Positions 20,990-28,143 of a DNA stretch of 45,099 nucleotides are shown in pieces. A program made the position numbers and the translations under genes. The DNA is taken from positions 1 to 45,099 of the forward strand of contig QCQC01000006.1 of NCBI GenBank assembly GCA_003212295.1, written 5' to 3'. Each line of letters opens with the position of its first letter. Position 1 is the stretch's first letter. The stretch comes from Pelagibacteraceae bacterium AG-447-E22. Lineage in GTDB: Bacteria; Pseudomonadota; Alphaproteobacteria; Pelagibacterales; Pelagibacteraceae. A model generated the notes under the pieces. That model did not search any database, was not told the DNA's origin, and was given only the letters and a program-made list of their open reading frames with translations.

Positions 20990-21235
20990 AAGATCTTGTA
21001 ATTTATTTTCTTTTTCTAATGCCCTTACTTCATCATAGCCACCGATATGCTGATCATCAAAAAATATTTGTGGTATTGTTCTTTTCCCATTTGCTTTTTT
21101 AATCATTTCATTCATTGCACCATCAACAGTTGCAATATTAATTTCATTATAAGGGGCGTTGTTTCTAGTTAATAATCTTTTAGCTGCATCACAATAATTA
21201 CAAAGTGGACCTGTATAAATTGTAATTTTTTTCAT
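20981..21235 (-). CDS. grxC: Glutaredoxin 3-type dithiol glutaredoxin
   Basis: An 84-residue thioredoxin-fold oxidoreductase using glutathione. Visible: N-terminal KITIYTGPLCNYCDAAKRLL with active site C12-N-Y-C15 (the usual motif is CPYC), the cis-Pro region RTIPQIFFDDQHIGGYDE, and the short GrxC-like C-terminus. The Pro-to-Asn change in the active site should alter the redox potential. It follows the DUF2805-type gene by three bases on the same strand. Confidence 0.93.
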   Translation of the reverse strand: MKKITIYTGPLCNYCDAAKRLLTRNNAPYNEINIATVDGAMNEMIKKANGKRTIPQIFFDDQHIGGYDEVRALEKENKLQDLLK

Positions 21236-21238
21236 ACT

Positions 21239-21538
21239 TTATAATAAATAATCACTTTTTTTAATTTTACTAGATATAACTTTTCGAGAGTATTCAAACT
21301 TTTTTCTATGTTTGATGCTTTTTTCATGAACTCTTTTTCTCCATAATCTAAATGATGATGGTTTAAGACTTCTTCTCATAATTTTGATTACATCAGATTC
21401 TCGATAACCGGTTTTTTTTTCAATTTCTTCAAAAGTGACCCTGTCAGCCCAAGCAGCCCATATGACCCAATCTGGATCCTCAAGATTTGGCTCTGGATTT
21501 TTGACTTTGGTAACTGGCCTGTGACCTTTTTTTTTCAT
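21239..21538 (-). CDS. DUF2805/TIGR03643-family protein
   Basis: A 99-residue basic protein that I recognise as TIGR03643 (DUF2805) from LEDPDWVIWAAWADRVTFEEI, YRESDVIKIMRRSLKPSSFRLWRKRV and KHRKKF. The family has a helix-turn-helix-like core and no established function. The C-terminal tail after residue 80 is variable. It lies upstream of grxC in a two-gene transcript, with an AAAGGA ribosome-binding site before its ATG. Confidence 0.85.
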   Translation of the reverse strand: MKKKGHRPVTKVKNPEPNLEDPDWVIWAAWADRVTFEEIEKKTGYRESDVIKIMRRSLKPSSFRLWRKRVHEKSIKHRKKFEYSRKVISSKIKKSDYLL

Positions 21539-21545
21539 AAATCCT

Positions 21546-21620
21546 TTATAATTGAAAAAAATCGATAATGCATTTTTTTTGGGATGTGTTATATTTGTCT
21601 AGATAGTCCTTCTTAGCCAT
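21546..21620 (-). CDS. Possible 24-codon small ORF upstream of the DUF2805-type gene
   Basis: On the minus strand an ATG at 21620 opens a 24-codon frame ending in TAA at 21548-21546; the peptide starts MAKKDYLDKYN and ends IIDFFQL. A GGGAG Shine-Dalgarno match lies about eight bases before the ATG, better than for most genes here, and the stop is seven bases before the ATG of the DUF2805-type gene, so it would be the first cistron of that transcript or a leader ORF. I do not recognise the peptide. The ribosome-binding site and ATG sit in the loop of the inverted repeat at 21601-21649. It could equally be a chance frame. Confidence 0.3.
   Translation of the reverse strand: MAKKDYLDKYNTSQKKCIIDFFQL
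21587..21595 (+). promoter_or_regulatory. Candidate extended -10 element (TGTTATATT) before the hairpin leader
   Basis: TG-N-TATATT at 21587-21595 resembles an extended -10 promoter with +1 near 21602, exactly where the inverted repeat begins. No good -35 box is visible at the usual distance. If real, it would start a transcript of about 57 bases ending in the T-tract just before the LysE-family ATG. Confidence 0.25.
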
Positions 21621-21657
21621 CTTTAGCTCCCGGTTTTTAAGGACTATCTTTTTTTTT
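21601..21657 (+). terminator. Hairpin plus T-tract abutting the LysE-family start codon (terminator or attenuator)
   Basis: AGATAGTCCT (21601-21610) pairs perfectly with AGGACTATCT (21640-21649), and one more T-A pair extends the stem inward. The loop is 28-29 bases. Nine T residues (21649-21657) follow and the ATG of the downstream exporter is at 21660. An intrinsic terminator so close to a start codon suggests transcription attenuation of the exporter, a small RNA with its own terminator, or simply insulation. The unusually large loop argues against a plain terminator. Confidence 0.55.
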
Positions 21658-21659
21658 AT

Positions 21660-22274
21660 ATGCTCCCTTTAGATTTTATCCTTTTTTTACAGATTATAAT
21701 TTTTCTTTTTATAACACCTGGCACACCAAGAGTGGTAATTGTTTCTTATTCCATGAATTATGGAGTTCAAAATTGCGTTTGGACTGCTTTAGGAGATATT
21801 ACTGCTAATTTTATTCAAGCAACTTTAGTAATATTTGTTTTAGGAAGTTTTTTTTCTGACAACTCAACTTTTTTAAATTTTTTTAAGTGGATTGGTGTAA
21901 TTTATTTACTTTATCTAGCTTATGATGTTTATAAGTCTTCACCGAAAGATATAAATTCAAAAATAATTACATCAAAAAGTTTTTTTTCTTTTTTTAAAGA
22001 TGGTTTTTTAGTTGCAGGCACGAGTCCTAAGGCTTGGTTGTTTTTTCCTTTAATATTTCCACAGTTTATTGACTTTAATTCAAATTATATTGTTCAATTT
22101 TTTATTTTAATAACAACTTATATAGTTTTAGATTTTTTATCTTTGATTGGTTATGCATTGCTTGCACAAAAATTAATTCTATGGATAAAAGCAAATCCAA
22201 AAACAATTAATACAATCTCAGCGAGTGTTTTAGTTATTATTGCTGTTATAATTATTGTTACACAACAATATTAG
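21660..22274 (+). CDS. LysE/RhtB-family amino acid exporter
   Basis: A 204-residue membrane protein with about six hydrophobic segments. Visible: FITPGTPRVVIVSYSMNYGVQNC (the PGP-type motif of LysE/RhtB), the GDITANFIQA segment replacing the usual G-x-x-x-G helix, and AGTSPKAWLFFPLIFPQF typical of repeat two. The family exports amino acids or homoserine-type compounds. The start at 21660 is chosen because the hydrophobic first helix begins there, although the T-tract of the upstream hairpin leaves no room for a ribosome-binding site. Substrate unknown. Confidence 0.85.
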   Translation: MLPLDFILFLQIIIFLFITPGTPRVVIVSYSMNYGVQNCVWTALGDITANFIQATLVIFVLGSFFSDNSTFLNFFKWIGVIYLLYLAYDVYKSSPKDINSKIITSKSFFSFFKDGFLVAGTSPKAWLFFPLIFPQFIDFNSNYIVQFFILITTYIVLDFLSLIGYALLAQKLILWIKANPKTINTISASVLVIIAVIIIVTQQY

Positions 22275-22299
22275 AATAACTCTGACGATGTTTTGCCAC

Positions 22300-22328
22300 T
22301 TGAAAAGTATTTAATTTCTTTATTAAAT
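22300..22328 (+). promoter_or_regulatory. Candidate promoter of the first LIV binding-protein gene
   Basis: TTGAAA (22300-22305) and TTAAAT (22323-22328) are 17 bp apart in the 89-bp gap before the binding-protein gene. +1 would lie near 22335. Match is moderate and the region is very A+T rich. Confidence 0.3.
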
Positions 22329-22352
22329 CAGCCTTTAATTAATTAATTAACC

Positions 22353-22358
22353 AAAGGA
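22353..22358 (+). promoter_or_regulatory. Strong ribosome-binding site with a complementary upstream CCTTT
   Basis: AAAGGA lies five bases before the ATG at 22364 and fixes that start. CCTTT at 22332-22336 could pair with it across the TTAATTAATTAATTAA tract, which would hide the site. If transcription starts near 22335 as the promoter match suggests, the pairing strand would be mostly absent. Confidence 0.5.
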
Positions 22359-22363
22359 ATAAA

Positions 22364-23602
22364 ATGAAACTAAGTAAATTATTTTTGAGTTTTATTTCTG
22401 CGATAGCAATTTTATTTTCAACTTCTGTTGTATCTTTTGCAAAAGTGGTGGGTGATAAAATTGTTTTAGGTGCTGCAATTTCATTAACTGGAAAATATTC
22501 ATCTAATGGTGTTCACACTCAAAACGGATATAATTTAGCTGTTGAGAGAATTAACGACATGGGTGGTGTAAAAGTTGGTGGAAAAACTTATAAGTTTGAC
22601 ATTATTTACTATGATGATGAATCAAACCCAAAAAGAGCAGCTCAATTAGCAGAAAGATTAATTTCTCAAGATGGTGTTGAGTTTATGCTTGGACCATACA
22701 GTTCAGGATTAACAAAAGCGATTGCACCTGTAACTGAAAAATACGGTGTACCAATGGTTGAAGCAAATGGTGCTTCTAGATCTTTGTTTACTAAAGGTTA
22801 CAAATATCTATTTGCAGTTTTAGCTCCAGCTAATTTATATCTTGATGTAGCCATTGAAACAGCAGTAGAGTTAAATGGTGGAAAAGGTGTAAGAATAGCA
22901 CAAGCATTTGAACAAGATGCATTTTCACAAGACGTGAGATTAGGTATTTTAGATGCAGCTAAAAGAACTGGATCTGAAATCATAATTGACGATAAGCTTC
23001 CAAAAGAGCTTAACGATATGGCAGCTACATTAGTTAAAGTTAAACAAATGAAGCCAGATGTTCTTGTTGTATCAGGTCATACAAAAGGTGCATTAACAGC
23101 GATAAGACAAATTGCTGAAATGAAAGTAGACGTACCAATGTTAGCGATGACACATTGTGATGCTGCGAAATTATCAAAACAACATGGTAAAAACTCACAG
23201 TATGCGCTTTGTGCTTCACAATGGCATAAATCATTAACTTACAAAGATAAATTCTTTGGAACAGGAATGAAGTATGCAAAAGACTTTGAGAAGAAGTTTA
23301 AGTACGATCCGCCTTATCAATCAGCAGAATCATCTGCAGCTTTATTGGTATTTAAAGATGCTTTTGAGAGAGCTAATTCTTTTGACAAAAAGAAAGTAAG
23401 AGATGCTCTTGCTGCAACAAACATGCAAACATTCTATGGAAACATTAAATTTGCCCCAGGTGGTCAAAATGTTGATAAGCCTATGGTTCTTTTCCAAGTA
23501 ATGTGTGATGGCTCAGGAAAATGTGAAAACAAAGTTGTTGCTCCACTTAAGTGGGCTTCGGCAAAGTTAATTCACCCAATTCCTAAGTGGTCTGAAAGAT
23601 AA
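22364..23602 (+). CDS. LIV-type ABC transporter substrate-binding protein (system 1)
   Basis: A 412-residue periplasmic binding protein of the LivK/type I fold. Signal peptide with cleavage near SFA-KV (residue 26). Visible: LGAAISLTGKYSSNG, GYNLAVERINDMGGVKVGG, the DDESNPKRAAQLAERLI hinge-strand motif, and GPYSSGLTKAIAPV. Ligands of this family range over branched-chain amino acids, amides and other small organics and cannot be assigned here. It has a strong ribosome-binding site and is followed by an intrinsic terminator before the permease genes, consistent with high expression. Confidence 0.93.
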   Translation: MKLSKLFLSFISAIAILFSTSVVSFAKVVGDKIVLGAAISLTGKYSSNGVHTQNGYNLAVERINDMGGVKVGGKTYKFDIIYYDDESNPKRAAQLAERLISQDGVEFMLGPYSSGLTKAIAPVTEKYGVPMVEANGASRSLFTKGYKYLFAVLAPANLYLDVAIETAVELNGGKGVRIAQAFEQDAFSQDVRLGILDAAKRTGSEIIIDDKLPKELNDMAATLVKVKQMKPDVLVVSGHTKGALTAIRQIAEMKVDVPMLAMTHCDAAKLSKQHGKNSQYALCASQWHKSLTYKDKFFGTGMKYAKDFEKKFKYDPPYQSAESSAALLVFKDAFERANSFDKKKVRDALAATNMQTFYGNIKFAPGGQNVDKPMVLFQVMCDGSGKCENKVVAPLKWASAKLIHPIPKWSER

Positions 23603-23615
23603 TAACAAATCTATA

Positions 23616-23649
23616 AATACCCCCTAAACTCTAGGGGGTATTTTTTTTT
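23616..23649 (+). terminator. Intrinsic terminator between binding protein and permease (system 1)
   Basis: AATACCCCCTA (23616-23626) and TAGGGGGTATT (23632-23642) form an 11-bp stem with a 5-base loop, followed by an unbroken run of T to 23649. It lies between the binding-protein gene and livH, so it is an intra-operon terminator that would let only part of the transcripts continue. Confidence 0.9.
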
Positions 23650-23661
23650 AAAAGGTAAATT

Positions 23662-24555
23662 ATGGATTTCATGGTTTTTCAATATCCTATGATTACAATT
23701 CAAGCATGCTTGGATGGAATTCTTTTAGGTGTATTGTTTGCATTGATAGCTTATGGAATGGCTTTGCAATGGGGAGTCATGAACATCATTAATATTGCAC
23801 AAGGTGATTTAGTTATCCTTGGAGGATACATTGCATACTTTATGTATCTCTATGGAATTCATCCCGCATGGGGAGTCATTGTATCACCAATCATAATGTA
23901 TTTTGTTGGTGTTGGAATTTACAAACTTGTAATAAATAAAGTTGTGGATCGAGATTTATTTATCTCAATTCTTGCAACTTTTGGAATAAGTATTTTATTT
24001 ATGCAGCTAATGAACTTTGCATTTGGTGCAGATGTTGTTTTAGCGAATTCAGGTTATGGAACAACTTTTTTGTTTGATAGCAATGTTGTCTTACCAAATT
24101 CAAAAATATTTTCCGCATTTGTAAGTATTGTATTTGCCATATGTTTAGTAATCTATATGAAGAAATCTAAACTTGGTCGTGCGATTAGAGCTACAGCTCA
24201 AAACGCTAGAGCTGCAAAAATTTTAGGTGTAGATACAGAAAAAGTCTATGCTGCAACTTTTGGAATAAACGCTGCTCTATGTGGTGTAGCGGGAGCATTG
24301 ATATCAATAACATTTACAATTCATCCTTATATGGGATTACCATACACAATAAGATCTTTTATGATTGTGATTGTTGCTGGATTAGGAAATCTTCCTGGTG
24401 TTGCATTATCTGGTATGGGTTTAGGAGTTTTTGAAGAATTTGCTGATTATATATTAGGTACAGAATTTAGAATTGGCTCAGTATTTTTATTATTGGTTTT
24501 AATTCTTGTTTACAGAAGATTTAAGCTATCAAGAAAAAGAGAGTACTTAAAATAA
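23662..24555 (+). CDS. livH: LIV-type ABC permease LivH (system 1)
   Basis: A 297-residue inner-membrane permease with about eight hydrophobic helices. Visible: LDGILLGVLFALIAYGMALQWGVMNIINIAQGDLVILGGYIAY at the N-terminus (LivH signature), the cytoplasmic coupling motif SKLGRAIRATAQNARAAKILGVD, and GAALISITFTIHP-like helices. The symbol refers to subunit type, not to proven branched-chain amino acid transport. Its stop overlaps the livM start by one base. Confidence 0.92.
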   Translation: MDFMVFQYPMITIQACLDGILLGVLFALIAYGMALQWGVMNIINIAQGDLVILGGYIAYFMYLYGIHPAWGVIVSPIIMYFVGVGIYKLVINKVVDRDLFISILATFGISILFMQLMNFAFGADVVLANSGYGTTFLFDSNVVLPNSKIFSAFVSIVFAICLVIYMKKSKLGRAIRATAQNARAAKILGVDTEKVYAATFGINAALCGVAGALISITFTIHPYMGLPYTIRSFMIVIVAGLGNLPGVALSGMGLGVFEEFADYILGTEFRIGSVFLLLVLILVYRRFKLSRKREYLK

Positions 24556-25604
24556 TGAATAAAAATTTAATCTTATATACTGGAATTTTGATTTTCGGAT
24601 TAGCTGCTCCATTTATTTTTCCTGCATTTAAAGTTCAATTATCTATTCTTTGTGTACTAATTGTTTTAGCTACCACTTGGAATATTCAAGGTGGTGAGAT
24701 GGGATATAATACATTTGGAAATATTTTATTTTATGGTTTGGGAATGTATTTATGTGCCTCTGTTCAAGTTGGAATGTTTTTTCCTTTAGCAGAATGGACA
24801 GAAAGTGGAGGAGAAAAAACTTTTGTACATACGCCTGCTCAATTTTTTCAAGGAATGGCAGCTGGACTAGTCGTTGCTGCAGTAATTCCAACTATTGTTG
24901 CTGGGTTAATTGGTTATGCTATTTTAGGATTAAGAGGACATTATTTTGCAATTTGTACTTTAGGCTTGGGTGTTGCAGCAGGAGAAATTTCTGGAGGTAT
25001 AGAAATTATTGGAGCTGGCCAAGGTTTTACAACTCCACCTTTTCCTAATGTGGGAGGTTTAGAAGCTAGAGGAGAATTCTTTTATTTTTTAAGTTTTGGT
25101 GCACTTGTATTAACATTCTTGGCTGTTAGAGCAATCTACTCAACAAGATTTAAACTAATTCTTAATGCGATTAGAGATAATGAAGACAAAGCTGAAGCTA
25201 TGGGCATTGAAACGATGAAATATAAAATCATTGGTTGGATGGTATCAGCATTTTTCTGTGGTCTTGCCGGAGGTATCATGGGAGGATTAGTTGGGTACAT
25301 TGATTCAACAGACGTTGCTTTTGATGGAAGAGAGATGGGTGTGTTCATGGTCTTGATGGCAATCTTAGGTGGTAAAGGAACTTTATGGGGTCCTGTAATT
25401 GGCGCAACTGTATTTCATGTTTTTAAAGAGGGGTTTTGGACATTCTTTTTGGGATGGCAATACGTTGCTTTAGGAGTTTTGATAGTTGTGATTGTGATTT
25501 ATTTCCCAGAAGGAATTATGGGATGGTTAAGAGAAAAATATCCAGAGAGATTTGGTGAGGTAGTAGATGAAGCTGATCGTAAAGCACAGGTAGAATTGAA
25601 ATGA
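24555..25604 (+). CDS. livM: LIV-type ABC permease LivM (system 1)
   Basis: A 349-residue permease partner of LivH. Visible: TTWNIQGGEMGYNTFGNILFYGLGMYL (LivM signature with an extra helix-loop after it), GLRGHYFAICTLGLGVAAGEI, the coupling helix NAIRDNEDKAEAMGIETMKYKI and the terminal YFPEGIMGWLREKY. It contains a roughly 25-residue loop (TESGGEKTFVHTPAQFF) not usual for LivM. Overlaps livG by four bases. Confidence 0.92.
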   Translation: MNKNLILYTGILIFGLAAPFIFPAFKVQLSILCVLIVLATTWNIQGGEMGYNTFGNILFYGLGMYLCASVQVGMFFPLAEWTESGGEKTFVHTPAQFFQGMAAGLVVAAVIPTIVAGLIGYAILGLRGHYFAICTLGLGVAAGEISGGIEIIGAGQGFTTPPFPNVGGLEARGEFFYFLSFGALVLTFLAVRAIYSTRFKLILNAIRDNEDKAEAMGIETMKYKIIGWMVSAFFCGLAGGIMGGLVGYIDSTDVAFDGREMGVFMVLMAILGGKGTLWGPVIGATVFHVFKEGFWTFFLGWQYVALGVLIVVIVIYFPEGIMGWLREKYPERFGEVVDEADRKAQVELK

Positions 25605-26341
25605 GTATTTTAGAAGTCAACAATGTAAGTAAATCTTTTGGTGGCGTAAAAGCTAACGTAGATATTTCTATGTCAGTAGAGAAAGGAAAAATATTTGGTT
25701 TAATTGGCCCTAATGGCTCAGGAAAAACAACCTTATTTAATTCAATTGTGGGAACCTATCCTATAGATGATGGTTCTATTAAATTTAATGGTAAAGAAGT
25801 ATCTGAATTACCTGTTCCAGTAATTGCTAAACTCGGATTATTAAGAACTTTTCAACAAACTAGAATTTATGGAAAACTAAACTGTGTAGACAATATGCTT
25901 ATCAGTCACAAAGGAAGTGATGAAAGTATACTAAAGATATTTTCTAAAATACCAAAAGATTTAACAGAAAAAGCAGAAAACCTTTTAAATTTTGTTGGGC
26001 TTTATCAAAAAAGAAAATTAAGAGCTGGAGACTTATCATTCGGGCAACAAAAATTATTAGAACTTGCAATGGCTTTAATGAATGAGCCAGAAATGCTTTT
26101 GTTAGATGAACCAACAGCAGGTATAAATCCAACTTTAATAAATGGAATTATTGATAGATTAATAAAAGTAAACCAAGATTTTGGAATTACTCTTTTGGTA
26201 ATTGAACATAATATGAGAGTTATCATGCAATTAGCAGAGAGCATTTATTGTTTAGCTCATGGAAAAATGCTTGCAAACGGAACACCAGATGAAATCAAAA
26301 ATGATAAACGTGTTATCGATGCTTATTTGGGGGCTCAATAA
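25601..26341 (+). CDS. livG: LIV-type ABC ATPase LivG (system 1)
   Basis: A 246-residue ABC ATPase. Visible: Walker A GPNGSGKT at 36-43, LLRTFQQTRIY Q-loop region, signature LSFGQQKLLELAMALM, Walker B MLLLDEPTAGINPTL, and H-loop VIEHNMRVIMQLAE. The GIN-type D-loop and C-terminal DAYLGAQ are typical of LivG. Overlaps livM by four bases and livF by one base. Confidence 0.93.
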   Translation: MSILEVNNVSKSFGGVKANVDISMSVEKGKIFGLIGPNGSGKTTLFNSIVGTYPIDDGSIKFNGKEVSELPVPVIAKLGLLRTFQQTRIYGKLNCVDNMLISHKGSDESILKIFSKIPKDLTEKAENLLNFVGLYQKRKLRAGDLSFGQQKLLELAMALMNEPEMLLLDEPTAGINPTLINGIIDRLIKVNQDFGITLLVIEHNMRVIMQLAESIYCLAHGKMLANGTPDEIKNDKRVIDAYLGAQ

Positions 26342-27126
26342 TGGCTAATCAATATGAAGTATTAGGAAAAGCCCCAGGTGCAGAAGATTTAAAAAAACTT
26401 TCTCCCAATAATATTCATCTTACAATTAAAAATATGAATGCAGGTTATGGGAAAATGGAAATTTTACATAATTTTGATCTTTTTGTAAGTAAAGCACAAT
26501 CACTTTGTTTGATTGGTCCAAATGGTGCTGGCAAATCAACAATACTTCATTCTATTTATGGATTTACAAATATATTCTCTGGACAAATAGAAATTGATGG
26601 AAAAGAGATTACAAATCTTACACCTGCTGAAAAATTAAGATCTGTTGGTATAGCTTACATACTTCAAGATAACTCAGTTTTTCCAGACATGACTGTAGAA
26701 GAAAATTTACTAATGGGTGGATTTATTAAGGCAAAATCAGAGGAATCATATCAAGAAGCAGAGAGAATTTTTGAAAAGTATGAAAGGTTAAGAAATAGAA
26801 GGAACCAGCCAGCAAAAGTATTGTCAGGTGGTGAAAGAAGATTGTTAGAAATTTCTAGAGCATTAGTAATGAAACCTTCAGTATTATTAGTAGATGAGCC
26901 GTCAATTGGGTTAGAGCCAAGATATATAGATATGGTTTTTGAGATTTTAAGAGATCTTCAACAAAATGAAAAAAAAACAATCATCTTAGTTGAACAAAAT
27001 GCAAAAAAAGGTCTTGAGTTTGCGGATATAGGTTATGTCCTTGTTTCTGGTCAAACAGCGATTGCTGGAAAAGGAGATGATCTATTAAATAATCCAGATG
27101 TTGGTCGCCTATTCTTAGGTGGTTAA
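26341..27126 (+). CDS. livF: LIV-type ABC ATPase LivF (system 1)
   Basis: A 261-residue ABC ATPase. Visible: Walker A GPNGAGKS at 59-66, Q-loop AYILQDNSVFPDMTVEENL, signature LSGGERRLLEISRALVMKP, Walker B VLLVDEPSIGLEPR, and the LivF ending LLNNPDVGRLFLGG. It carries an N-terminal extension of about 25 residues ahead of the usual start; an internal ATG near residue 32 lacks a better ribosome-binding site, so I keep the overlapping ATG at 26341. Confidence 0.92.
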   Translation: MANQYEVLGKAPGAEDLKKLSPNNIHLTIKNMNAGYGKMEILHNFDLFVSKAQSLCLIGPNGAGKSTILHSIYGFTNIFSGQIEIDGKEITNLTPAEKLRSVGIAYILQDNSVFPDMTVEENLLMGGFIKAKSEESYQEAERIFEKYERLRNRRNQPAKVLSGGERRLLEISRALVMKPSVLLVDEPSIGLEPRYIDMVFEILRDLQQNEKKTIILVEQNAKKGLEFADIGYVLVSGQTAIAGKGDDLLNNPDVGRLFLGG

Positions 27127-27830
27127 TGATAGACACTAAATATTTTTTTAAAGGTTTTAAATCTATAAAGGGAGTTGGAAGTCCAGCTATTGCCTTAGGT
27201 GCAAGTTTTATTGCAATTGGTGCGTTACTTAAAAATTTAGGTTTCTCAATTCAAGAAAGTATTTTCTCAACTTTTTTAACTTATGCATTACCTGGATCAT
27301 TAGTGATGGCAGAGTCGATGTTAATTGGAGCTTCTTTAATTAATATTTTTATCGCTGTATGGCTAGTTAATGCAAGATTGTATCCAATGACTGTAGCATT
27401 GATGCCATTATTGATGCATAAAAATCAACCAAGATGGAAATATTATTTGTCATGTCATTTTATTGCAGTTTCATCTTGGTTAATTATGAAAGATAATTAT
27501 GAGAATATTGAAAAAGAAAATAGAATAGATTTTTGGATAGGAATAGGCACAGCTACTTGGTCTGTTGCAATTTTTGCTACGGTCATAGGTTTCATAGCCT
27601 CCGATTTTTTAAACAAAGATATGCTTATTGGACTAGCGATAGTTAATCCAATTTATTTTATATGTATGATGATAGGCGCAATGAAAACAATACAGATAAG
27701 TGCATCAGTTATATTGGGAGCAATTCTTGGACCCGCTTTTTATTTTATTTCTCCTGAATGGTGTATTTTATTTGGTGGCTTCATTGCAGGCACAATTGCT
27801 TATTTGCTAGGAGAAAAAAATGGCAACTAA
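27126..27830 (+). CDS. azlC: AzlC-family branched-chain amino acid exporter, large subunit
   Basis: A 234-residue membrane protein with about eight hydrophobic segments. Visible: GLGAS-like ALGASFIAIGALLKNLGFS, the conserved LVMAESMLIGASLINIFIAVWLVNARLYPMTVAL of AzlC, and WRLGIGTATW-like helices. AzlC with AzlD forms a two-component exporter (BrnFE type) for branched-chain amino acids and related compounds. The ATG overlaps the livF stop, placing an exporter inside an importer operon. Overlaps azlD by 11 bp. Confidence 0.85.
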   Translation: MIDTKYFFKGFKSIKGVGSPAIALGASFIAIGALLKNLGFSIQESIFSTFLTYALPGSLVMAESMLIGASLINIFIAVWLVNARLYPMTVALMPLLMHKNQPRWKYYLSCHFIAVSSWLIMKDNYENIEKENRIDFWIGIGTATWSVAIFATVIGFIASDFLNKDMLIGLAIVNPIYFICMMIGAMKTIQISASVILGAILGPAFYFISPEWCILFGGFIAGTIAYLLGEKNGN

Positions 27831-28143
27831 TATAATTATCGTAATTTTTGTAACTTCTTTTGCAACATATTTATCTAGATTTTTAGGAGTTGTAAGCTCA
27901 GAGAAGATTAAAGAAACCTCAAAGATGTTTAGATGGTTCAATTGTCTTGCTTATTCTACTCTTGCAGCATTAATCGCAAGAATAATAATTTTTCCCTCAG
28001 GATCTTTATCTGAAGTTGATTATTCAATAAGATTTATTATAGTTTTTTTATCTATAATGGTTTTTTATCTTACTAAAAAAAATTTAGTTTACCCAACAAT
28101 TTTCTCTGCTATCATACTATCAATTTTTAGTAGTTATTTATGA
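27820..28143 (+). CDS. azlD: AzlD-family exporter, small subunit
   Basis: A 107-residue membrane protein with about four hydrophobic segments, paired with AzlC. Visible: SFATYLSRFLGVV at the first helix, the WFNCLAYSTLAALIARIIIFPSG stretch and a final hydrophobic helix, matching the AzlD family. Overlaps azlC by 11 bp and the following dioxygenase by 4 bp, so all three are translationally coupled. Confidence 0.85.
   Translation: MATNIIIVIFVTSFATYLSRFLGVVSSEKIKETSKMFRWFNCLAYSTLAALIARIIIFPSGSLSEVDYSIRFIIVFLSIMVFYLTKKNLVYPTIFSAIILSIFSSYL

Noticed and set aside
22332-22357. CCTTT/AAAGG pairing as a riboswitch expression platform for the LIV-1 binding protein
   Set aside because: The loop is a simple TTAA repeat, no aptamer-like structure lies upstream in the 89-bp gap, and the likely transcript start is downstream of the CCTTT strand.
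24752-25048. 98-codon plus-strand frame within livM-1
   Set aside because: Out-of-frame shadow of livM, with an implausible Cys/Tyr/Trp/Ser-rich product.
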